DNA of 64,000 nt, taken from positions 868,001-932,000 of the forward strand of contig NZ_CP079216.1 in NCBI RefSeq assembly GCF_019316905.1, given 5' to 3'. The stretch's first letter is position 1. Every line of letters begins with the position of its first letter. Both the position numbers and the translations under genes were made by a program. Shown here in pieces: positions 37,576-47,413 of this stretch. Under the pieces are notes generated by a model. That model had not been told where the DNA came from, searched no databases, and worked only from the letters and a program-made list of their open reading frames with translations. The DNA is from Tessaracoccus palaemonis. Its GTDB lineage: Bacteria > Actinomycetota > Actinomycetes > Propionibacteriales > Propionibacteriaceae.

Positions 37576-38430
37576 GTGACGGCACAGGCACTCGACGGCA
37601 AGGCCACCGCGGCCGCGATCAAGGCCGAGCTGGTCGGTCGCGTCGCCGCGCTGCGTGACCGCGGTATCTACCCCGGACTAGCGACGGTGCTCGTCGGCTC
37701 CGACCCGGCCAGCCAGAACTACGTGCGGATGAAGCACCGCGACTGCGAGCAGGTCGGCATCGAGTCGATCCGTGTCGAGCTGCCCGCCGATGCGACGTCG
37801 GACCAGCTGCGCGTCGCGATCGAGCGGCTCAACGAGGACCCCGGCTGCACGGGATACATCGTCCAGCTGCCCCTGCCGCGACATCTCGACGAGAACTGGG
37901 CGCTCAGCCTGATCGACCCCGACAAGGACGCCGACGGGCTGCACCCGATCAACCTCGGTCGGCTCGTGCTCAACGAGCCCGGCACGCTGCCCTGCACCCC
38001 GCGTGGCATCGTCGAACTGCTGCGCCGCCACGACGTGGAGCTCAACGGGGCCCATGTGGTGGTCGTGGGCCGCGGCATCACCGTCGGCCGCCCGCTGGGG
38101 CTGATCCTGACGCGCCGCAGCGAGAACGCCACCGTGACCCTCTGCCACACGGGAACCCGCGACCTGGCGGACCACACGCGCCGCGCCGACATCGTCGTAG
38201 CGGCCGCGGGCGTGCCGGGGATGATCACAGCGGACATGGTCCGCGAGGGTGCGGCGCTGGTCGATGTCGGCGTCAGCCGCGTCGACGGCAGGACCACCGG
38301 CGACCTCGCCGCGGACGTGTGGGACAAGGCCGCCTGGGTCACGCCGAACCCCGGCGGCGTCGGCCCGATGACCCGCGCGATGCTGCTCAGCAACGTGGTG
38401 GACCGCTCCGAGGCCCTGCATGCCGGATAA
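37576..38430 (+). CDS. folD: Methylenetetrahydrofolate dehydrogenase/cyclohydrolase
   Basis: 284 aa. GTG at 37576 with AAGGAG upstream. Makes 10-formyl-THF, the donor for PurN and PurH. Motifs: [14 protein letters not shown] (catalytic Lys in YVxxK), [54 protein letters not shown] and [16 protein letters not shown]. The [10 protein letters not shown] reading has Thr where many relatives have VGRSxxVGxP. Overlaps the DUF3017 gene by 11 bp. Confidence 0.97.
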   Translation: MTAQALDGKATAAAIKAELVGRVAALRDRGIYPGLATVLVGSDPASQNYVRMKHRDCEQVGIESIRVELPADATSDQLRVAIERLNEDPGCTGYIVQLPLPRHLDENWALSLIDPDKDADGLHPINLGRLVLNEPGTLPCTPRGIVELLRRHDVELNGAHVVVVGRGITVGRPLGLILTRRSENATVTLCHTGTRDLADHTRRADIVVAAAGVPGMITADMVREGAALVDVGVSRVDGRTTGDLAADVWDKAAWVTPNPGGVGPMTRAMLLSNVVDRSEALHAG

Positions 38431-38713
38431 GCGCGACAAGCCGGCCGCGACCTTCCCGTCGAGTCCGTGGGCGCTCGGCGCCGCGTTGGCTCTCGTGGGG
38501 TTCGCGGCCGGTTTCGCCGCGTTCGGCTACTGGCGTCGTTCGGCGCTGATGATGTCGGCCGCGCTGCTGCTCGCCGGGTTCCTCCGACTCGTCCTGCCGC
38601 GCCGAGCCGCCGGGCTGCTGGTCGTGCGCCGCCGGTGGATCGACGTTGCGGTGTTGTTCGCACTTGGCGTGCTGATCGCGGTCGTCTCGCTCGTGGTGCC
38701 GCCGTCGCGGTGA
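38420..38713 (+). CDS. DUF3017 family membrane protein
   Basis: 97 aa. Three hydrophobic segments (about 18-38, 43-60, 72-92) with a basic loop ([15 protein letters not shown]), which fits DUF3017, a small actinobacterial membrane family usually found right after folD. Its start lies 11 bp inside folD. Function unknown. Confidence 0.88.
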   Translation: MPDKRDKPAATFPSSPWALGAALALVGFAAGFAAFGYWRRSALMMSAALLLAGFLRLVLPRRAAGLLVVRRRWIDVAVLFALGVLIAVVSLVVPPSR

Positions 38714-38756
38714 CCCCGGTTTGTCCGACGCTGACCCCCGTGTTTCGATAGTGGCC

Positions 38757-39410
38757 ATGCAGCAAGCCGTTGAAGACGTCGACCTGGCCCCCAACAGGGG
38801 GACGGACCCCCGCCCGTGGCCGAAGCCGCGCGACCGCTACATCGTCTTCGGGGAGATGCTGCTGTTCGCGACGCTCAGCCTCATCGCCTCCTTCGTGTTG
38901 TCCTACGACGCGATCATCCTCGCCAGGAACCCCGACGCGATCCTCAGCTGCTCGATCAACGCGATCTTCGACTGCGCCAAGGTCGGCACCACCTGGCAGG
39001 CCAACGTCTTCGGCTTCCCCAACGCGTTCCTCGGCCTGATCGCCGAGCCGGTCGTCATGACCATCGCCGTCGCGTCCCTGTGCGGCACGCGCTTCCCGCG
39101 CTGGTTCATGTTCACCGCGAACATCGTCTACTTCCTGGGTGTCGTCTTCGCCTACTGGCTGCTCGTCCAGAGCACCTTCGTGATCGGCGCCCTGTGCCCG
39201 TGGTGCATCCTCGTGACGATCTCCACCACCTTCGTCTTCTGGTCCATGACCAGGTGGAACATCCTCGAGGAGAACCTGTTCCTGCCACCCGCGGCCCAGG
39301 CGAAGGCCCGCGCCTTCGTCGACGGCGGCTGGATGACCATCACCCTGATGGCCTGGCTCGTCCTGGTGGGGCTGCTCGAGGTGCTCAAGTGGGTGTTCAA
39401 CATCCTCTGA
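38757..39410 (+). CDS. Vitamin K epoxide reductase (VKOR) family protein
   Basis: 217 aa. The start is the ATG at 38757; an upstream in-frame start adds 12 atypical residues. Four or five membrane helices. The redox pair is C147-P-W-C150 ([10 protein letters not shown]), and the second loop pair is [14 protein letters not shown]. Bacterial VKORs reoxidise DsbA-like proteins using quinone and so drive disulfide formation outside the membrane; actinobacteria commonly use VKOR in place of DsbB. No DsbA-like gene is adjacent here. Confidence 0.93.
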   Translation: MQQAVEDVDLAPNRGTDPRPWPKPRDRYIVFGEMLLFATLSLIASFVLSYDAIILARNPDAILSCSINAIFDCAKVGTTWQANVFGFPNAFLGLIAEPVVMTIAVASLCGTRFPRWFMFTANIVYFLGVVFAYWLLVQSTFVIGALCPWCILVTISTTFVFWSMTRWNILEENLFLPPAAQAKARAFVDGGWMTITLMAWLVLVGLLEVLKWVFNIL

Positions 39411-39489
39411 CCGGTGCCCGTCCCCCCGGGAGAGTGGAGTCGGAGTAGAGTCGCTTCCACGGACAAACACCGTTCTTGGAAGGACAAGT

Positions 39490-40479
39490 ATGAGCACTGA
39501 GGCTCCCCTCAAGATCGCCGTCACCGGCGCCGCCGGCCAGATCTGCTACAGCCTGCTGTTCCGCATCGCCAGCGGGTCGCTGCTCGGCGACCGGCCGATC
39601 GAGCTGCGTCTCCTCGAGATCACCCCTGCGCTGAAGGCGCTCGAGGGTGTCGTCATGGAGCTCGACGACTGCGCATTCGGCAACCTGGTCAACATCGAGA
39701 TCGGTGACGATCCCCGCAAGGTCTTCGACGGCGTGCACGCCGCCATGCTCGTCGGCGCCATGCCCCGCAAGGCCGGCATGGAGCGTGGCGACCTGCTGTC
39801 GGCCAACGGCGCCATCTTCACGGCGCAGGGCAAGGCTCTCAACGACGTGGCGGCCGACGATGTCAAGGTGCTCGTGACGGGCAACCCCGCGAACACCAAC
39901 GCGCTCATCGCCATGAAGAACGCCCCCGACATCCCCGCCTCGCAGTTCAACGCGCTGACGCGCCTCGACCACAACCGCGCAAAGTCGCAGCTCGCGGCCA
40001 AGCTCGGCGTGCCGGTCACCGAGGTCAGCCACATGACCATCTGGGGCAACCACTCCGCCACGCAGTACCCGGACCTGTTCAACGCCAAGGTCGGCGGGAA
40101 GAACGCGGCCGAGCTCGTGGGCGACGAGGCGTGGATCGAGAACGACTTCATCCCCACCGTCGCCAAGCGCGGCGCCGCCATCATCGCCGCCCGCGGCCTC
40201 TCGTCGGCCGCCTCTGCGGCCAACGCGACCGTCGAGCACATGCGCGACTGGATCCTCGGCACCCCGGAGGGTGACTGGGTCTCGATGGCCGTGCCGTCCG
40301 ACGGCTCCTACGGGGTTCCCGAGGGTCTGATCTCCTCGTTCCCGTGCACCGTCAAGGATGGTAAGTACGAGATCGTGCAGGGCCTCGAGCTCGGCGAGTT
40401 CTCGCGCGCCAAGATCGACGCCTCCGTCGCGGAGCTGGTCGACGAGCGCAACGCCGTCACCGAGCTCGGCCTCATCTGA
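39490..40479 (+). CDS. mdh: Malate dehydrogenase
   Basis: 329 aa, the length of the cytosolic-type enzyme found in actinobacteria. TTGGAAGGACAAGT precedes the ATG. NAD-binding [34 protein letters not shown] (substrate arginine in the mobile loop), [32 protein letters not shown], and the catalytic histidine in [12 protein letters not shown]. Oxidises malate to oxaloacetate in the TCA cycle or the Wood-Werkman route. A TAGAGT at 39446-39451 could be its -10 box. Confidence 0.97.
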   Translation: MSTEAPLKIAVTGAAGQICYSLLFRIASGSLLGDRPIELRLLEITPALKALEGVVMELDDCAFGNLVNIEIGDDPRKVFDGVHAAMLVGAMPRKAGMERGDLLSANGAIFTAQGKALNDVAADDVKVLVTGNPANTNALIAMKNAPDIPASQFNALTRLDHNRAKSQLAAKLGVPVTEVSHMTIWGNHSATQYPDLFNAKVGGKNAAELVGDEAWIENDFIPTVAKRGAAIIAARGLSSAASAANATVEHMRDWILGTPEGDWVSMAVPSDGSYGVPEGLISSFPCTVKDGKYEIVQGLELGEFSRAKIDASVAELVDERNAVTELGLI

Positions 40480-40493
40480 GCCGCGCCCGACAT

Positions 40494-40533
40494 GTAAGGA
40501 GCCGGTCACCCCGCGGGGTGACCGGCTCCTTAC
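40494..40533. terminator. Strong bidirectional terminator between mdh and the symporter gene
   Basis: Perfect 19-bp inverted repeat (40494-40512 with 40515-40533) with a 2-nt centre between convergent genes; the outer ends are AT-richer (GTAAGG/CCTTAC). Confidence 0.85.
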
Positions 40534-40551
40534 GTGTTCAGACGGTCCGGA

Positions 40552-42153
40552 TCAGTGGTCGAGGGCGCCCTCGGCGCCCGCGCCGGTCATGGAGCGGACC
40601 TCCATCTCGGCGGCCACATCGGCGTACTCGGGTCCGTCCGGCTTCACGACCGAGCCGAGCCAGCCGAGGAGGAAGCCGACAGGCACCGAGACGATGGCCG
40701 GGGAATCGATCGGGAACCACGCGAAGTCCAGGTCGGGGAACATCGCCGTCGGTGCCCCCGACACGGCGGGCGAGAAGATGATCAACACGACGGCGGTGAA
40801 CAGGCCGCCGAAGATCGACCACACCGCGCCGGCGGTGGAGAACTTCTTCCAGTACAGCGAGTAGAGGATCGACGGCAGGTTCGCCGAGGCCGCGACGGCG
40901 AAGGCCAGCGCGACAAGGAAGGCGATGTTCTGCCCGTTCGCGGCGATGCCGCCGACGATCGCGATGAGGCCGATCGTGACCGACGTCCAGCGTGCGACCC
41001 TGATCTCCTTGGCCGGATCGGCCTTGCCGTCCTTGATCACCGAGTTGTAGATGTCGTGCGCGAACGACGCCGACGCGGTGATGGTCAGGCCGGCGACGAC
41101 CGCCAGGATGGTGGCGAACGCGATGCCGCAGATGATCGCCATCAGGATCGCCCCGCCGAGCTCGAACGCCAGCGCAGGCGCCGCCGCGTTGGCCTTGCCC
41201 GGCATGCCGTTGATGGCCTCCGGGCCGACGAGCCACGCTGCGCCGTAGCCGAGCACCATCGTGAACAGGTAGAACGCGCCGATCAGGCCGATGGCCCACG
41301 TGACCGAGCGGCGCGCCTCCTTGGCGGTCGGCACGGTGTAGAAGCGCATCAGCACGTGCGGGAGGCCCGACGCGCCGAGCACCAGAGCCATGCCGAGGGA
41401 GACCAGGGCGACCGGGTCCTTGTACTTCGACATGGGCTCGATCAGGTTGATCTCGGAGCCCTGCGCGGCGGTGGTGTTCATCGCCTCGCCGATGAGCCCC
41501 GACAGGTTGAAGCCCGCCATCGCGAGCACCCACACAGTCATGACCAGCGCGCCGGAGATCAGCAGCACGGCCTTGATCATCTGGACCCAGGTCGTGCCCT
41601 TCATGCCGCCGATGAGGACATAGGCGACCATCAGCAGGCCGACGATCACGATGACGATGTTCTGCGCGGCCGGGTCGCTGATGCCGAGCAGCAGCGACAC
41701 CAGACCGCCCGCGCCGGCCATCTGGGCCAGCAGGTAGAAGAAGGTGACCGCCAGCGTGGAGATCGCGGCCGCGAGGCGGACGGGCTTCTGCTTGAGCCGG
41801 AAGCTCAGCACGTCGGCCATCGTGTACTTGCCGGTGTTGCGCATGGGCTCCGCGACCAGCAGGAGTGCGACCAGCCAGGCGACGAGGAATCCCACGGAGT
41901 AGAGGAGGCCGTCGTAGCCGTACAGGGCCACGGCGCCGACGATGCCGAGGAAGGAGGCGGCCGACAGGTAGTCGCCCGCGATGGCGAAGCCGTTCTGCCT
42001 GCCGTCGAACTGCGCGCCGCCGGTGTAGAAGTCGCCGGCCTTCTTCTTGCCGCCCGCGGTGACGCGGATCACGATGAACATCGTGACGACGACGAAGGCC
42101 GCGAAGATCGCGATGTTGATGGCGGGATTGCCCAGGGTCTCAAGAAGCTTCAT
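40552..42153 (-). CDS. Sodium:solute symporter, acetate/monocarboxylate permease-like
   Basis: 533 aa, about 13 membrane segments. SSS-family features: FYTGGAQFDGRQNGFAIAGDYLSAASFLG, YGYDGLLYSVGFLVAWL, GKYTMADVLSFRL, and GLPHVLMRFYTVPTAKEARRSV. These, plus the DUF485 partner translated just upstream, match the ActP/MctC group that takes up acetate, propionate or pyruvate with sodium. The ATG overlaps the DUF485 stop by 4 bp. Exact substrate inferred. Confidence 0.9.
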   Translation of the reverse strand: MKLLETLGNPAINIAIFAAFVVVTMFIVIRVTAGGKKKAGDFYTGGAQFDGRQNGFAIAGDYLSAASFLGIVGAVALYGYDGLLYSVGFLVAWLVALLLVAEPMRNTGKYTMADVLSFRLKQKPVRLAAAISTLAVTFFYLLAQMAGAGGLVSLLLGISDPAAQNIVIVIVGLLMVAYVLIGGMKGTTWVQMIKAVLLISGALVMTVWVLAMAGFNLSGLIGEAMNTTAAQGSEINLIEPMSKYKDPVALVSLGMALVLGASGLPHVLMRFYTVPTAKEARRSVTWAIGLIGAFYLFTMVLGYGAAWLVGPEAINGMPGKANAAAPALAFELGGAILMAIICGIAFATILAVVAGLTITASASFAHDIYNSVIKDGKADPAKEIRVARWTSVTIGLIAIVGGIAANGQNIAFLVALAFAVAASANLPSILYSLYWKKFSTAGAVWSIFGGLFTAVVLIIFSPAVSGAPTAMFPDLDFAWFPIDSPAIVSVPVGFLLGWLGSVVKPDGPEYADVAAEMEVRSMTGAGAEGALDH

Positions 42154-42500
42154 CGTGCGCTCTCCTCGAGTTCGGTACGCAGCTTGGTGGCGATGGGATC
42201 GACGTCCTTGTTCATGTGGCGGATGTAGAGCCAGGTGATGAGGAAGGTGCTCACGAACTGGAGCAGTCCGAAGATGATGCCGACGGTGACGTTGCCGAAC
42301 ACGTGGGTCATCATGAGGTCCTTGGCCAGGATGGAGGCCAGGACGTAGGCGAGGTACCAGACGAGGAACACGGCGGTCATCGGAAAGGCGAAGGACCGGA
42401 AGACCTTCCGCAGCTGGGTGAACTCCGGCGAGCCCTGGACCCGCCGGAACTCTTCAGGTGGGATCGTGCCCTTGCTCGGGTCGGTCAGTGAATCGGGCAT
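42150..42500 (-). CDS. DUF485 membrane protein, symporter partner
   Basis: 116 aa. AGGAGA precedes the ATG at 42500. Two membrane helices (FAFPMTAVFLVWYLAYVLASIL and TVGIIFGLLQFVSTFLITWLYI) after a polar N-terminus, then RHMNKDVDPIATKLR: the DUF485/YjcH pattern. In other bacteria the gene sits directly before actP, as here. Its role with the symporter is not defined. Confidence 0.92.
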   Translation of the reverse strand: MPDSLTDPSKGTIPPEEFRRVQGSPEFTQLRKVFRSFAFPMTAVFLVWYLAYVLASILAKDLMMTHVFGNVTVGIIFGLLQFVSTFLITWLYIRHMNKDVDPIATKLRTELEESAR

Positions 42501-42659
42501 GGTGGTGCGTCTCCTGCGTGATGTGTGTCAGCGCTCCGTTGCGCTGGCGTCACGGTAACAACGAATATCCTTGACCGAGGCAAGTTTCCTGAATTGATGT
42601 GATGGTGGACAGGCCCGGTACCGCCGACCCTGTCGCAGGCCCGGCTCCTTCGGCCCCAC

Positions 42660-42673
42660 TACGATGTGCGTCA
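42660..42673 (+). promoter_or_regulatory. Leaderless promoter of purU
   Basis: TACGAT (42660-42665) lies 7 nt before the ATG at 42673. This favours that ATG over the in-frame ATG three codons upstream, which would lie partly in the -10 box. Confidence 0.55.
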
Positions 42674-43512
42674 TGGACCTGAACGTTGTCACCCTGACCT
42701 GCCCCGACCGTCCCGGCATCGTGCATGCGATCACCGGAGGAATCGTGGCCGCGGGAGGCAACATCACCGAGTTGCAGCAGTTCTCCTCCCCGGACTCCGG
42801 CCTGTTCTTCACGCGCATCCAGGTTTCGGGCGCCGGCGAGCAGGAGCTGCGCAACGCGATCTCCGTGACCACGACGGGGTTCGGGGCCCGTCTCCGTGTC
42901 GACGATGCGACCAGGCCGCTGCGGACCCTGATCCTCGCGTCCAAGGCCGGGCACGCCGTCAACGACCTGCTCTTCCGCTGGCAGAGCGGTGACCTGCCCG
43001 TCGACATCGTGCGCATCATGGCGAACCACCAGGTGCTGGCCCCGATGGCCGAGTTCTACGAGGTGCCGTTCACCAGCCGGGTGGTCACGAAGGAGACGAA
43101 GGGGGAGTTCGAGGACGAGATCCGACGTGTCGTGGAGGAGGAGAGCATCGAGCTCGTCGTGCTGGCCCGTTACATGCAGATCCTCAGCCCCGAGCTGTGC
43201 GAGTTCCTCGCGTGGCGGGCGATCAACATCCACCACTCGTTCCTGCCGGGCTTCAAGGGCGCCAACCCGTACCGTCAGGCGCATACGCGCGGCGTCAAGC
43301 TGATCGGAGCAACGGCCCACTTCGTCACCAGCGACCTCGACGAGGGCCCGATCATCGAGCAGAACGTCGTGCGCGTCGACCACACGATGGAGGTGCCCAA
43401 GCTGGTCCGCAAGGGCCAGGCCCAGGAGTCGCAGACGCTGGCCGAGGCGGTGCGGCTGTTCGCCGAGCACCGCGTGCTGGCCGACGGCGACCGCACCGTC
43501 ATCTTCCGCTGA
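42673..43512 (+). CDS. purU: Formyltetrahydrofolate deformylase
   Basis: 279 aa. The start is set by the -10 spacing. An N-terminal ACT domain (LTCPDRPGIVHAITGGIVAAGGNI, about 8-80) is followed by a formyltransferase-like hydrolase domain with the catalytic triad region INIHHSFLPGFKGANPYRQAHTRGVKLIGATAHFVTSDLDEGPIIEQ. Hydrolyses 10-formyl-THF to formate and THF, balancing the one-carbon pool used by PurN and PurH. The next gene starts 15 nt after the stop. Confidence 0.96.
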   Translation: MDLNVVTLTCPDRPGIVHAITGGIVAAGGNITELQQFSSPDSGLFFTRIQVSGAGEQELRNAISVTTTGFGARLRVDDATRPLRTLILASKAGHAVNDLLFRWQSGDLPVDIVRIMANHQVLAPMAEFYEVPFTSRVVTKETKGEFEDEIRRVVEEESIELVVLARYMQILSPELCEFLAWRAINIHHSFLPGFKGANPYRQAHTRGVKLIGATAHFVTSDLDEGPIIEQNVVRVDHTMEVPKLVRKGQAQESQTLAEAVRLFAEHRVLADGDRTVIFR

Positions 43513-43527
43513 GCGGGTGAAGCAGCC

Positions 43528-44853
43528 ATGGCCGCAGACATCGCGCTCGTCTTCGTCTTCATCCTGATCGGTGGGGTGTTCGCGGCTGCCGAGATGTCGA
43601 TGGTCACGCTCCGGGAGAGCCAGGTGCGCGCGCTCGCGGCGAAGGGTAAGCGCGGCCAGGCCATCGAGCAGCTGACCAGCAACCCGAACCTCTTCCTCAG
43701 CTCGGTGCAGATCGGCGTGACCGTCTCCGGGTTCCTGTCCGCGGCCTTCGGCGGCGCGACGATCGCCGACGCCATCAGCCCGGCCTTCGTCGCGATGGGC
43801 ATGCCCGATGCGGTCGCCGGGACGGTGGCCCTCGTGCTCGTCACGGTCGCGATCTCCTACTTCTCCATCGTGATCGGCGAGCTGACGGCCAAGCGGCTCG
43901 CCATGCAGCGGGCCGAGGCCTTCGCGCTCGGGCTGGCCCCGCTCGTCTCCGGCATCTCACGGCTCGCGCGGCCCGTGATCTGGTTCCTCGACGTGTCGAC
44001 GAACTTCCTGGTCCGCCTGCTCGGCGGCGACCCGGCGCGGACCAAGGACCAGGTGACGGACGAGGAGTTGCGCGCGATGGTCGTCGCCTCGTCGACGCTG
44101 GGCGCTGAGGAGCGGACCATCGTCGAGGAGGTGTTCACGGCGGGGGAGCGGTCGCTGCGCGAGGTGATGGTGCCCCGCACCGAGGTCGACTTCCTCGCCG
44201 GGGACATGCCCATCCAGCAGGCCTACCGCGAGGTGCGCGGAGCATCGCACTCGCGCTACCCCGTCACCGACGGCAGCAACGACCGCATCATCGGCTTCCT
44301 GCACGTGCGCGACCTGATGGACGTCGAGGGGCAGGCGCGCAGAGGCGACGTCGCGAGCCTAGCCCGGGAGGTGCTGTTCCTGCCGGAGACCGTCAAGATC
44401 CTGCGTGCGCTGACCGCCATGCGTTCGGCCCGCTCCCACCTCGCGATCGTGCGCGACGAGTACGGCGGCACCGCCGGCATCGTCACGATCGAAGACCTCG
44501 TCGAGGAACTGGTCGGCGACATCACCGACGAGTACGACGAGGACCCGACCACCTCCCTGCACCGCGAGGTCAACGAGGTCGACGGGCTCACCACCATCGA
44601 GGAGTTCGCCGAGCTCACGGGCTACGAGATCCCCGACGGCCCCTACGACACGGTCGCCGGGTACTTCATGGCCCAGCTCGGTGCCCTGCCGCAGCTCGAC
44701 TCCCAGGTGAGCGTCGCGCTGCGGCCCGAGGGCGACAGGGAGGGGACGCCCGCCGTCCTCACCCTCACCGTGACGCAGCTCGACGGCCGTCGCGCCGCCT
44801 GGTTCTCGCTGCGACGCGAGGCGGCCCCCGACGGCGAGGCCGACGGTGGCTGA
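43528..44853 (+). CDS. CNNM/CorC-type hemolysin family membrane protein
   Basis: 441 aa. N-terminal CNNM transmembrane domain (about 1-185; FAAAEMSMVTLRESQVRALA, FLSSVQIGVTVSGFLSAAFGG, GELTAKRLAMQRAE). A CBS pair (about 205-330) includes MVPRTEVDFLAGDMP and GIVTIEDLVEELVGDITDEYD. A C-terminal CorC_HlyC domain follows (YEIPDGPYDTVAGYFMAQLG). The family is linked to magnesium or other divalent cation transport. Overlaps the next gene by 8 bp. Confidence 0.93.
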   Translation: MAADIALVFVFILIGGVFAAAEMSMVTLRESQVRALAAKGKRGQAIEQLTSNPNLFLSSVQIGVTVSGFLSAAFGGATIADAISPAFVAMGMPDAVAGTVALVLVTVAISYFSIVIGELTAKRLAMQRAEAFALGLAPLVSGISRLARPVIWFLDVSTNFLVRLLGGDPARTKDQVTDEELRAMVVASSTLGAEERTIVEEVFTAGERSLREVMVPRTEVDFLAGDMPIQQAYREVRGASHSRYPVTDGSNDRIIGFLHVRDLMDVEGQARRGDVASLAREVLFLPETVKILRALTAMRSARSHLAIVRDEYGGTAGIVTIEDLVEELVGDITDEYDEDPTTSLHREVNEVDGLTTIEEFAELTGYEIPDGPYDTVAGYFMAQLGALPQLDSQVSVALRPEGDREGTPAVLTLTVTQLDGRRAAWFSLRREAAPDGEADGG

Positions 44854-46060
44854 CGACGGCCTTGAGCTGCTCACCGGGCCACGGGTCGAGCCGCTGCTGA
44901 GGGCCGCCGTGGAGCATCAGGGGGGCAGCCTGCTCACCTGGTCCCTCGACCACGTGGACTCCGTGCCGGAGCAGTCCACGACCGCGACCTATCTCGCCCG
45001 GATCCGCTGGGCCCACGGCGAGCGCAACGAGCTGCTCGGGGTCAGCGCCAGGTCGGGCGACCTCGTCCCGAGCGACGAACGGGCCGAGATCTTCGAGGAC
45101 GGCACCCGCAAGGTCGCCGTGTGGCTGTACCCGCACGACCCCGATCTGGCGGGCCTGCCGCGCGCCGCGTTCCCGGAGCTGATGGCCGAGACGCTGTCGG
45201 GGGTGCTGCCACGCCCCGTGACCGGCGACCAGCTGCGCCTCACCATGATCGGCTACCGGCCCCGCCGACGGGCCGTGGTCAGGGTCGACGTCCTCGACCC
45301 GCGCGAGGTGTTCTACGTCAAGGTCCTGCGCTCCAAGGTGTTCGACGACGTCCACCGCCGCCACGCCCTGCTCCGCGACGCGGGCATCCCGGCGCCCGAG
45401 GTCGCTCTGGCGACCCAGGACAACCTCCTTGTCACACGGGAACTGCCCGGGGCGGCGCTGGCGCGGGCGCTGTTCGAGCCGGGCGATCCCTGCACCGCGG
45501 AGGAGCTCGTCGCCCTGCTCGACTCCATGCCGGCCACCGTCGCGGCCCTCGAGCGGAGGCCACCCTGGTCGGACGCCGTCGGCCACTACGCGAAGATGGT
45601 CGCCGCGACGCTGCCGGAACTGGCCGACCAGCTGGCCCGGCTCAGCGCGCGCATCGAGGAGGAGCTTGCCCGCTACGGCGCGGGCGACGAGCCGACGCAC
45701 GGTGACTTCCACGAGGGGCAGTTGCGCGTGGCCGGCGGCCGGATCGTCGGTATGCTGGACGTCGACACGATCGGCCCGGGCCGCCGCGCCGACGACCTTG
45801 CGTGCCTGATCGGCCATCTCTCCACCATCCAGCGGATGAACCCCCGCCAGGAGGCGAAGGTCCGCGACCTGCTCGCCCGCTGGGTGCCGGTGTTCGACCG
45901 CCGCGTCGACCCCGTCGAGCTGAGGCTGCGCGCCGCCGCGGTGGTCATCTCGCTGGCGACGGGCCCCTATCGCAGCCAGGCCCCTGACTGGCGGACGCAG
46001 ACCGTCGCGATGGTGCGTTCGGCGGAGGCGCTGGTGCGGCAGGTGGTCCCCGGCCGCTGA
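44846..46060 (+). CDS. Aminoglycoside-phosphotransferase-like kinase
   Basis: 404 aa, GTG start inside the CNNM gene. The APH/choline-kinase-like C-lobe shows the catalytic loop THGDFHEGQLRV (Asp present; Gln at the usual Asn metal position) and the DFG-equivalent VGMLDVDTIGPGRRADDLACLIGHL. The N-lobe lysine region could be VFYVKVLRSK. Related genes are annotated as phosphotransferase or trehalose/maltokinase-like. The substrate is unknown; nothing points to true antibiotic resistance. The overlap with CNNM implies co-expression. Confidence 0.8.
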   Translation: MADDGLELLTGPRVEPLLRAAVEHQGGSLLTWSLDHVDSVPEQSTTATYLARIRWAHGERNELLGVSARSGDLVPSDERAEIFEDGTRKVAVWLYPHDPDLAGLPRAAFPELMAETLSGVLPRPVTGDQLRLTMIGYRPRRRAVVRVDVLDPREVFYVKVLRSKVFDDVHRRHALLRDAGIPAPEVALATQDNLLVTRELPGAALARALFEPGDPCTAEELVALLDSMPATVAALERRPPWSDAVGHYAKMVAATLPELADQLARLSARIEEELARYGAGDEPTHGDFHEGQLRVAGGRIVGMLDVDTIGPGRRADDLACLIGHLSTIQRMNPRQEAKVRDLLARWVPVFDRRVDPVELRLRAAAVVISLATGPYRSQAPDWRTQTVAMVRSAEALVRQVVPGR

Positions 46061-46185
46061 AACAGCGGCCGTGGAAACACTGTGTTTCGGGTGCATAACG
46101 AAGCTCAGTTCGATGCGTGTGGTTGGGAAATGAAGCGGTAGTGTCTCGACCACAGATCCACACACTGTCTGAGGAGAGATTCTTC

Positions 46186-47307
46186 GTGAAGAAGTCCCTG
46201 CTGAGCATCATGGCGCTGACCAGCGCATCTGCTCTCGCCCTGTCCGCGTGCGCCGAGGCGCCCACCGCGACCACCACCGCCGGTTCGTCTGAGACCGCCT
46301 CGGCCGCAGCCTCGGGCAGCACCGCCGCGGCGACTGATTTCACCGCGTGCATGGTCTCCGACGCGGGTGGCTTCGACGACAAGTCGTTCAACGAGACCGC
46401 CTACAACGGCCTGCTGAAGGCCAAGGACGAGCTGGGTGTCCAGACCAACCAGATCGAGTCCAACGCCGAGTCCGAGTACGCGGGCAACGTCCAGGCCATG
46501 ATCGACGCCGACTGCGACGTCATCGTCACCGTCGGCTACGCGCTGGCCGCTGCCACCGAGGCGGCCGCCAAGCAGAACCCCGACGTCTCCTTCGCGATCG
46601 TCGACAACGCCTCCTTCGAGGGTGTCGACAACGCCAAGGGCCTCATCTTCAACGCCGCTCAGCCCGCCTTCATGGCCGGCTACGCCGCCGCCGCGATGAC
46701 CTCGACCGGCACCGTCGGCACCTTCGGCGGCGCGAACTACCCGACCGTGAGCATCTTCATGGACGGCTTCGCCGAGGGCGTCAAGTACTTCAACGAGCAG
46801 AAGAGCGGCTCCGTCAAGGTCATCGGCTGGGACGAGGAGAAGCAGGACGGCCAGTTCATCGGCGGCAACAACCCGTTCGGTGACGTCTCCGGCGGCAAGA
46901 ACACCGCCGCGACCCTGATCGCCCAGGGGGCCGACATCATCCTCCCCGTCGCGGGTCCCGCCGGCATCGGCGCCCTGCAGGCTGCCCAGGAGTCGGGCGG
47001 CAAGGTCAACGCCATCTGGGTCGACACCGACGGGTTCGTCTCCGTTCCCGACTACAGCTCCAGCATCATCACCTCCGTCGAGAAGGAGATGGACGTCGCC
47101 GTGTTCGAGGCCATCAAGGCCGCCATGGACGGCTCCTTCAGCTCCGACCCGTACGTCGGCACGCTGGAGAACGGTGGTGTGGGCCTCGCGCCGTTCCACG
47201 ACTTCGAGTCGAAGATGCCCGAGGGCCTCGCCGACGAGCTGGATCAGATCAAGGCCGACATCATCAGCGGCGCGATCACGATCACCTCGCCGAGCCAGCC
47301 TTCCTGA
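46186..47307 (+). CDS. BMP family nucleoside-binding lipoprotein
   Basis: 373 aa. The GTG at 46186 (GAGGAGAG upstream) begins a lipoprotein signal, VKKSLLSIMALTSASALALSAC, with the lipidated Cys at 22. A Ser/Thr/Ala linker follows. The BMP domain starts TACMVSDAGGFDDKSFNETAYNGLL and contains GYALAAATEAAAKQNPDVSFAIVDN and ILPVAGPAGIGALQAA. It is the substrate-binding protein of the nucleoside ABC importer encoded downstream (PnrA/TmpC type). A hairpin between it and the ATPase gene would let it be made in excess. Confidence 0.95.
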   Translation: MKKSLLSIMALTSASALALSACAEAPTATTTAGSSETASAAASGSTAAATDFTACMVSDAGGFDDKSFNETAYNGLLKAKDELGVQTNQIESNAESEYAGNVQAMIDADCDVIVTVGYALAAATEAAAKQNPDVSFAIVDNASFEGVDNAKGLIFNAAQPAFMAGYAAAAMTSTGTVGTFGGANYPTVSIFMDGFAEGVKYFNEQKSGSVKVIGWDEEKQDGQFIGGNNPFGDVSGGKNTAATLIAQGADIILPVAGPAGIGALQAAQESGGKVNAIWVDTDGFVSVPDYSSSIITSVEKEMDVAVFEAIKAAMDGSFSSDPYVGTLENGGVGLAPFHDFESKMPEGLADELDQIKADIISGAITITSPSQPS

Positions 47308-47320
47308 CCCGGCACCGCAT

Positions 47321-47352
47321 GAAGGGAGGGGCGCGACCGCGCCCCTCCCTTC
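47321..47352 (+). terminator. Hairpin between the BMP gene and its ABC operon
   Basis: A 15-bp complementary pair (47321-47335 with 47338-47352) starts 13 nt after the BMP stop. The inner pairs would open to form a real loop. It is probably a partial terminator that lowers expression of the transporter genes relative to the binding protein. Confidence 0.7.
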
Positions 47353-47413
47353 GTGTTACCGGAAGCGAAGCTAGGCTGTCCCCACTCACCCCACCGTCGA
47401 GGAGGAGTCCACA

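Noticed and set aside
44846-46060. Antibiotic resistance phosphotransferase
   Set aside because: The kinase fold is APH-like but resembles broad housekeeping kinases, and it is coupled to a CNNM gene; nothing indicates drug modification.
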